In this document: positions 6,625 to 10,710 of the stretch, piece after piece
Layout of the letters: each line of letters opens with the position of its first letter
How positions within the stretch are numbered: position 1 is the first letter of the stretch
Source: an uncultured Desulfobulbaceae bacterium
GTDB lineage: Bacteria > Desulfobacterota > Desulfobulbia > Desulfobulbales > BM004
Assembly (NCBI GenBank): GCA_947258675.1
Contig: CAMYJP010000128.1
Location: forward strand, 1 to 10,710
Direction of reading: 5' to 3'
DNA length: 10,710 nt
Made by a program: the position numbers and the translations under genes
The notes under the pieces: model-generated
Told to the model about the DNA's origin: nothing
Database searches by the model: none
Seen by the model: only the letters and a program-made list of their open reading frames with translations

Positions 6625-6669
6625 CTATACCTAATACTCTAGTGCCCAATTCCTTTAAAAGAATTTTTC

Positions 6670-6699
6670 TTGTTTTTTTGAACAACCCTGCATTATGAT
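6670..6699 (+). promoter_or_regulatory. Possible sigma-70 promoter for the alcohol dehydrogenase gene
   Basis: TTGTTT (6670-6675) and TATGAT (6694-6699) are 18 bases apart, giving 3 of 6 and 5 of 6 matches. Transcription would start near 6706, about 55 bases before ATG 6762. The same 137-base gap must also hold the leftward darP promoter, which I could not place. Confidence 0.35.
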
Positions 6700-6761
6700 C
6701 AATATCGGCAAATGGAATCACAATAGAAAACTGAAAATAATTATTCGCAATAGGAATCATT

Positions 6762-7928
6762 ATGACACAACCACAATCTTTTATCATCAATCAACCGACC
6801 GCAATTCATTTTGGTGAAAATAGTATTAACGATCTTGGAAAAGTGGTCAACCAGCTTAATGGTAGCAAGGTTTTTCTCGTAATAGACCCAGGTCTTGAAC
6901 AGGCCGGGCTTTCAGAACGGGTTGTCTCGCCCCTAAAAAAAGCCGATATTGGATATGAAATTTACAGCAATGTGGAACCGGAACCAGGTCTGCGTCTCGC
7001 CGATCAAGGTGCCGACTTGGCCCGCTCAACTGGTAGCGATTGTGTAGTAGGTATGGGTGGGGGCTCTGCCCTGGACATAGCAAAAGCAATTAGTATTTTG
7101 CTGACCAACGGCGGAAAGGCCGAAGAGTATCTCGGCCTAGGAAAAATTAAAAAACCGGGTGTTCCCAAAATAATGATTCCCACAACAGCAGGAACCGGTG
7201 CTGAAGTCACCTTCACTGCGGTGTTTATTAATGAAAAAACAAATTCAAAAGGTGGAATGAACGGGGACCCGCTCTATCCTGATGCCGCATTGCTAGACCC
7301 TGCTCTAACTGTAAGCTTACCGCAACATGTAACAGCCGCAACAGGAATTGATGCGTTCACCCATGCACTGGAAGCTTATGTTTCGACACAGTCCCATGGC
7401 ATATCAGATATGTATGGATTGGAAGCAATCAGTTTAATAAGCCATAATCTCAGACTTGCCTATGCAAACGGCAATAATATTAAGGCCCGTTCTGCAATGC
7501 TGTTGGGCAGTCTTCTGGGAGGAAAAGCTCTCGCCATGGCTGGTGTTGGCCTAGTTCACGCAATGGCCTACCCACTTGGTGGCATGTATCATACTCCACA
7601 CGGGCTTGCAAATGCAGTTCTGTTACCATATGTAATGGAATACAACATAATTGGAAATCCCGAAAAATTTGCTATTGTTGCCGAAATAATGGGCTATGAT
7701 GTGAAAGGACTTACCGACCGGGAAGCTGCTGAGTTAATGGTTGAGGCAATTCATCAGTTGAATGCAGACATTGGAATACCGGATAATCTCAACGCCCTGA
7801 ATGTGAAAGCGGATGACATCCCAGATATGGCTAAAATAGCACTAACCGTTACAAGACCGGTAGAAAACAATCCCAGGCAGCCAACCCTGGAGGATGTAAT
7901 CGATATTTATAATGCGGCTTTCGAATAA
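6762..7928 (+). CDS. Iron-containing alcohol dehydrogenase (group III)
   Basis: It reduces or oxidises an alcohol/aldehyde pair with NAD(P), and is cytoplasmic. The 388 residues have the usual family length and two domains. The dinucleotide-binding part has GMGGGSALDIAKA (97-109) and PTTAGTGAEVT (140-150). The helical iron domain has the four metal ligands: Asp197 and His201 in GIDAFTHALEAY, His266 in GLVHAMAYPLG, and His280 in YHTPHG. The substrate (ethanol, 1,3-propanediol, lactaldehyde or another) cannot be told from sequence alone. In sulfate reducers such enzymes commonly serve ethanol oxidation or fermentation balance, which is an inference here. It is a single gene with AGGA 6 bases before ATG 6762, diverging from darP, and is followed by a repeat-rich region rather than a partner gene. 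No clear intrinsic terminator with a T-run follows. Confidence 0.9.
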   Translation: MTQPQSFIINQPTAIHFGENSINDLGKVVNQLNGSKVFLVIDPGLEQAGLSERVVSPLKKADIGYEIYSNVEPEPGLRLADQGADLARSTGSDCVVGMGGGSALDIAKAISILLTNGGKAEEYLGLGKIKKPGVPKIMIPTTAGTGAEVTFTAVFINEKTNSKGGMNGDPLYPDAALLDPALTVSLPQHVTAATGIDAFTHALEAYVSTQSHGISDMYGLEAISLISHNLRLAYANGNNIKARSAMLLGSLLGGKALAMAGVGLVHAMAYPLGGMYHTPHGLANAVLLPYVMEYNIIGNPEKFAIVAEIMGYDVKGLTDREAAELMVEAIHQLNADIGIPDNLNALNVKADDIPDMAKIALTVTRPVENNPRQPTLEDVIDIYNAAFE

Positions 7929-7949
7929 TAGCTAAAATGACATTCTTGG

Positions 7950-8345
7950 TAGAGAGAGGCTCCCCCCGCATATCGGGTGGCCTCAGGAGATAAGCGAAGT
8001 CTTCGAGCCCCCTAAAAGAGGGCGCTTGAATATTTAAAATTTTTCGATTTTTCCCATTGGCACGCGGCCGATCACCACAGAAGCTGCCGAAAAAAGAGTT
8101 TGAGCTGTCTGAGCACCCCGCCAGGGGGTATAAACTCCGGGCATCCGCCTCAGGCGGACAAATGACACGGGTGCCCTTTCTTTTGGTTCGTTTTCTTTGC
8201 ACCCTAAAGGGCATAAAGGCAAGCTGTCAATCGTCGGCAGGTTCATATGCCGACAAAGAAAATGAACATAAAACTTTTCGTCGGAACGGTAGAACCTATC
8301 CGGGTCCACCACCAGAGGTGGTGGGTTTTGTCAAAACTAAACCAA
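7950..8345. repeat. Intergenic element packed with nested inverted repeats
   Basis: This gene-free stretch of about 400 bases contains many short perfect inverted repeats: GAGGC/GCCTC (7956-7984) with inner CCCG/CGGG, CGAAG-T-CTTCG (7995-8005), ACCCC/GGGGT (8115-8129), TCCGCCT-C-AGGCGGA (8144-8158), TGCCCTTT/AAAGGGCA (8172-8213), an arm pair of about 14 bp GTTCGTTTTCTTTG/CAAAGAAAATGAAC (8186-8267, one mismatch), GTCGGCA/TGCCGAC (8233-8254) and CCACCACC-AGA-GGTGGTGG (8306-8324). From memory, the CCCTTTCTTTTGGTT...TTTCTTTG block with its later complement resembles interspersed repeats seen in many proteobacterial genomes, often mis-called as short genes rich in KRTKRKG-like peptides. I infer a dispersed repeat, possibly transcribed and folded; no transposase is present. 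Confidence 0.55.
8306..8329 (+). terminator. Terminator-like hairpin at the end of the repeat region
   Basis: CCACCACC-AGA-GGTGGTGG (8306-8324) is a perfect 8-bp GC-rich stem with a 3-base loop, followed by GTTTTG on the plus strand. It could end read-through from the alcohol dehydrogenase gene about 380 bases upstream. The T run is short. Confidence 0.4.
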
Positions 8346-8411
8346 AAAAAGGCCTTATTATCGCACTGTTTATCTAATATGTATACCATATTGATCGTAA
8401 GAGCCTGTTGC

Positions 8412-9653
8412 TTAATCCTCGCCGTTCATTCCTTTTGCATCCTCGTTCATTAGGACAATAATTCTATCCCAAATTCGATCAGCTACTTCTTCCTTCGCCA
8501 GCAAAGGCAGTGACTCACTGAATCCTTTTCTATCAATTATAGTAACACGATTGGTAAGCGCCTCAAAGCCACTATCATCTGCGAGAATATCATTAACTGC
8601 AATGAGATCGAGATTTTTCTCTTCCAGTTTTTTACGCCCCGCAGACAAATGATCACGGCTCTCCGCAGCAAATCCGATCAATAACGGGCCATGATTACCT
8701 GTCTTTTTTCTCCTGCCGAGTTCCTTTAGAATATCTATATTAGACTTGAGAGCCAGGGTAAGAGAAGCATCATCTTTTTTTATTTTATGATCAGATGTTT
8801 CTTCAGGTCGAAAATCAGCTACTGCAGCTGCCTTCACGATTATTGTCGCTTGCTCGTACTTTGAAAGAACAGTATCACCCATCTCTGCTGCACTAGTTAC
8901 ATGTATCACTTCAATTCCAGGTGGCGGCAATAAAAAAGTTGGACCTGAAATCAATGAAACCTCTGCTCCACGACGTTTCGCTGTGATTGCCATTGCATAC
9001 CCCATCCGCCCGGAAGAACGGTTACTCAAAAACCGAGTTGGATCGAGCGCTTCCTGGGTTGGACCGGCAGTGACAACAACTGTTTGTCCTTTCAGATCCT
9101 GCGGATATAAATTTGCACAAATCATCTCCTTAGCCTGATCCCACTCAGGTAAACGTCCAGGACCATCTTCACCACATGCCATCAGCCCGCTATCAGGTTC
9201 CATAATCTTATAACCAAACTCCTTAAGCCGAGAAATGTTGATTTGGGTGGCCTTATTATTATACATTTGAGAATTCATGGCGGGACATATGAGCACAGGA
9301 GCTGCTGTCGCCAAAATTATAACAGACAGCAAATCGTCGGCCAGTCCATGTGCCAGTCTGGCAATTGTATGCGCTGTAGCAGGAGCAACAAGAATCAAAT
9401 CCTTTTGTCGGGCCAGGGTAATATGTGGTATCTGTTCACTGTTTTGTGCATCAAACATTTTTGAATAAACTTTATTACCGGTGATTGCTGCAAATGTAAG
9501 TGGAGACACAAAACGGGTTGCAGCTTCGGTCATTACTACTGTGACGTCTGCACCCTCCTTGCACAAAGAGCTCACCCAGCCAGCAGCCTTAAAAGCGGCA
9601 ATACTGCCTGTTACGCCAAACAAAATCTTACTATCGGCCAGAACTACTGCCAT
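8412..9653 (-). CDS. coaBC: Bifunctional phosphopantothenoylcysteine decarboxylase / phosphopantothenate-cysteine ligase
   Basis: The two-domain Dfp enzyme of coenzyme A synthesis joins cysteine to 4'-phosphopantothenate (CoaB, CTP-dependent) and decarboxylates the product to 4'-phosphopantetheine (CoaC, FMN-dependent). The 413 residues are of usual length. The CoaC half (1-185) shows GVTGSIAAFKA (13-23), the catalytic His77 in PHITLA, PAMNSQMY with Asn127 (124-131), and Cys160 in GLMACGEDGPGR. The CoaB half (190-400) shows TAGPTQEALDPTRFLSNRSS (195-214) with Asn211, AAAVADFRPE (275-284), KIKK (290-293) and FAAES (328-332). All key residues are present, so the enzyme should be active. The start at 9653 has only GGAA 8 bases upstream, but the protein begins where the family does. 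It is transcribed alone leftward, with a candidate promoter at 9780-9808 and a hairpin in the leader. Confidence 0.95.
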   Translation of the reverse strand: MAVVLADSKILFGVTGSIAAFKAAGWVSSLCKEGADVTVVMTEAATRFVSPLTFAAITGNKVYSKMFDAQNSEQIPHITLARQKDLILVAPATAHTIARLAHGLADDLLSVIILATAAPVLICPAMNSQMYNNKATQINISRLKEFGYKIMEPDSGLMACGEDGPGRLPEWDQAKEMICANLYPQDLKGQTVVVTAGPTQEALDPTRFLSNRSSGRMGYAMAITAKRRGAEVSLISGPTFLLPPPGIEVIHVTSAAEMGDTVLSKYEQATIIVKAAAVADFRPEETSDHKIKKDDASLTLALKSNIDILKELGRRKKTGNHGPLLIGFAAESRDHLSAGRKKLEEKNLDLIAVNDILADDSGFEALTNRVTIIDRKGFSESLPLLAKEEVADRIWDRIIVLMNEDAKGMNGED

Positions 9654-9700
9654 AGTGACAATTCCATGAAATATTTGATATGAAAAACCTCGGGATAAAC

Positions 9701-9735
9701 CTAGAGACCCTGCTCAAATTAAGCAAAGTCTCTAG
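9701..9735. repeat. Stem-loop in the coaBC leader
   Basis: CTAGAGAC (9701-9708) pairs exactly with GTCTCTAG (9728-9735). After a 2x2 internal loop, TGCT (9711-9714) pairs with AGCA (9722-9725), leaving a 7-base loop. It lies 48-82 bases before the coaBC start and inside the predicted leader, so it may be an operator or RNA structure. No T run follows on the minus strand. Confidence 0.45.
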
Positions 9736-9779
9736 AAGTTGGAAGATTGAATATAGCAGTCTAAAGGGAGAAACACGGT

Positions 9780-9808
9780 ATTGCAGCCGATAAATACAGA
9801 GCCGTCAA
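9780..9808 (-). promoter_or_regulatory. Candidate sigma-70 promoter for coaBC
   Basis: On the minus strand TTGACG (9808-9803, 5 of 6) is followed after 17 bases by TGCAAT (9785-9780, 4 of 6). Transcription would start near 9773, leaving a leader of about 120 bases that contains the 9701-9735 stem-loop. Confidence 0.4.
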
Positions 9809-9948
9809 TACCAAAGGAAAATAAAACAACAGTAAAAAAGCAGAGCTTAATTTTGCAATAACAGAGATGAACGGATATTTGATCTGATAAGAGATCAATA
9901 GCAACATGAAAACTACTGTCTGGGTTCCTTATTTTGAGTATTCATCTA

Positions 9949-10455
9949 TTAACGTATCGTTTCCTCGGCAAACGGGTTAATCCCTTTCCTGCTACTGATA
10001 TCATCTGATACATATACCCTAACGGTTGTTTTTCCACTTATTTCAGATTCAAAAATTGTAACAGTTGCAGTTTTATGGGGTTTAGCAAAAGCAAGAAGTA
10101 CATTCTTGTATTTTGCAGAAGCAACAAGCTTCCAACCATTTTTCACCATTGTGCTGGAAAAAAAATCCGCAAGTGAATTGACTTCAACTCTACCGACGAA
10201 TTTTAATACACCACCAGCGAATGATTCCGTCTTGAGTGCCATACTGCCTTCACGATCCCAATCCAACTCGTTTGGTACTAAAATATCTCTGAAATCATTT
10301 GCATGATATGGAATACTTTCCGCGGCAGCTTCATCAATTCCTTCTTCTTCTGAAGACCACATATTCTTACCGCTGCAGCCAACTAACAACACGAGAATAC
10401 TTGCCAGAGAAAAATAGATTCCCAAATTTTTATTCAGTCTTCCGATCCATGTCAT
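9949..10455 (-). CDS. Predicted outer-membrane lipoprotein of unknown function
   Basis: The 168 residues begin with a lipoprotein signal peptide: basic RLNKN, a hydrophobic core IYFSLASILVLL, then the lipobox LVGC with Cys27 as the lipid-attached residue. Ser at +2 favours sorting to the outer membrane over inner-membrane retention. Residues 31-50 are acidic and probably a flexible linker. The rest (about 51-155) looks like one small alpha/beta domain: DILVPNELDWDREGSMALKT, GGVLKFVGRVEVNSLADFF, KNGWKLVASAKYKNVLLAFA, then two beta strands ending VRVYVSDD. I recall similar lipoproteins in delta-type proteobacteria but cannot give a family name or function. GGAGGT lies 7 bases before ATG 10455. 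It is not closely linked to coaBC (295-base gap), so shared function is not implied. Confidence 0.85.
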   Translation of the reverse strand: MTWIGRLNKNLGIYFSLASILVLLVGCSGKNMWSSEEEGIDEAAAESIPYHANDFRDILVPNELDWDREGSMALKTESFAGGVLKFVGRVEVNSLADFFSSTMVKNGWKLVASAKYKNVLLAFAKPHKTATVTIFESEISGKTTVRVYVSDDISSRKGINPFAEETIR

Positions 10456-10646
10456 AATATTTACCTCCGCACTTTAGATTCATATTTTGATTTTTAATTG
10501 AGTTGGAATTCTACTTTAAAAGCACTTGGTGCTTCAGAAGAAAATGAATAACGTTTCAGAGTCAGGCATTTATTTTAATAAACAATAACATCTCCCATCC
10601 TAATTCATATCTCCTTCAGCATAACATCATTGATTGGTTTCCGTTT
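10456..10646. other. Intergenic region upstream of the lipoprotein gene
   Basis: AT-rich, with no gene of useful length. On the minus strand a good GAAGGAG (10617-10611) precedes only tiny frames: ATG AAT TAG at 10608, and a 7-codon frame (MGDVIVY) at 10598. These could be a leader peptide or chance. No clear promoter box was found. Confidence 0.45.
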
Positions 10647-10709
10647 TTACTTCTGATTTCGGTGAAGGGTGTGTCCTATAGCGATTACTGCCATCAAGTC
10701 ATAATTTTC
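10647..10709 (-). CDS. Possible C-terminal tail of a leftward gene entering from the right edge
   Basis: A minus-strand frame is open from the window edge to a TAA at 10649-10647 and reads ENYDLMAVIAIGHTLHRNQK. It is protein-like but only 20 residues, so this is weak. If real, it would be the gene upstream of the lipoprotein, about 190 bases away. Confidence 0.2.
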   Translation of the reverse strand, partial: ENYDLMAVIAIGHTLHRNQK

Positions 10710-10710
10710 T

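Larger units (their letters stand above)
9654..9948. other. Intergenic region between lipoprotein gene and coaBC
   Basis: No gene seen. Besides the coaBC promoter and leader stem-loop, it holds a 7-bp inverted repeat TTGATCT-GATAAG-AGATCAA (9879-9898), about 50 bases downstream of the lipoprotein stop. That could stabilise or end the lipoprotein mRNA, but it has no T run. Confidence 0.5.

Noticed and set aside
6608..6790. 60-codon minus-strand frame between darP and the alcohol dehydrogenase gene
   Set aside because: It overlaps the starts of both neighbouring real genes, has no ribosome binding site and no motif.
7849..8214. 121-codon minus-strand frame covering the 3' end of the alcohol dehydrogenase gene and the repeat region
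   Set aside because: It overlaps the real gene antisense and then translates the inverted-repeat element; its KRTKRKG-type peptide is typical of mis-called repeats.
8057..8377. 106-codon plus-strand frame in the repeat region
   Set aside because: It starts at a TTG without a Shine-Dalgarno, lies fully within the repeat-rich stretch and has no domain.

Overview
The window looks like the chromosome of a free-living Gram-negative anaerobe, most likely a Desulfobacterota (sulfate-reducer type, Desulfobulbales-like) bacterium. The reasons are a two-subunit biotin-dependent carboxylase of the PycA/PycB kind, an iron-type alcohol dehydrogenase, a type IV pilin-like protein, an SPII lipoprotein, moderately AT-rich DNA and good Shine-Dalgarno sites. 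This placement is an inference from gene content and has not been tested by a search.

Left part (1-1492). A TPR protein whose reading frame is still open at the left edge ends at 402. It converges on a leftward type IV pilin/pseudopilin gene, with a hairpin terminator between them. About 590 bases of AT-rich DNA separate the pilin start from the next gene. They hold a perfect AT-rich inverted repeat and a partial sigma-54-type promoter facing the pilin, but no convincing gene.

Carboxylase operon (1493-4965). A biotin carboxylase subunit (TTG start) is followed 42 bases later by a carboxyltransferase subunit carrying its own biotinyl domain. Together they would carboxylate a 2-oxo acid, most likely pyruvate to oxaloacetate, to refill the C4 pool. 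The carboxyltransferase keeps the metal ligands but differs at several normally conserved active-site positions. A perfect 16-bp hairpin closes the operon and probably serves the convergent gene too.

Leftward group (5044-6624). Three genes on the minus strand encode a small stand-alone CBM48 (glycogen-binding-type) protein with a very basic tail, a PPC/DUF296 protein, and a DarP/YjgA-family 50S ribosome-assembly factor. The darP gene carries an exact in-frame 39-bp tandem duplication. The CBM48 gene has its own TTGACA-17-TATTAA promoter.

Right part (6625-10710). A rightward iron-containing alcohol dehydrogenase gene diverges from darP. It is followed by about 480 bases without a gene, packed with nested inverted repeats, which I read as an interspersed intergenic repeat element. 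Beyond it lie leftward coaBC (pantothenate to 4'-phosphopantetheine, two steps of CoA synthesis, which also serves the acyl-CoA and biotin-carboxylase metabolism of the cell) and a leftward lipoprotein gene of a family I cannot name. The last 250 bases hold no clear gene, only a possible C-terminal tail of a leftward gene at the edge. No phage, CRISPR, transposase, tRNA or rRNA was seen.
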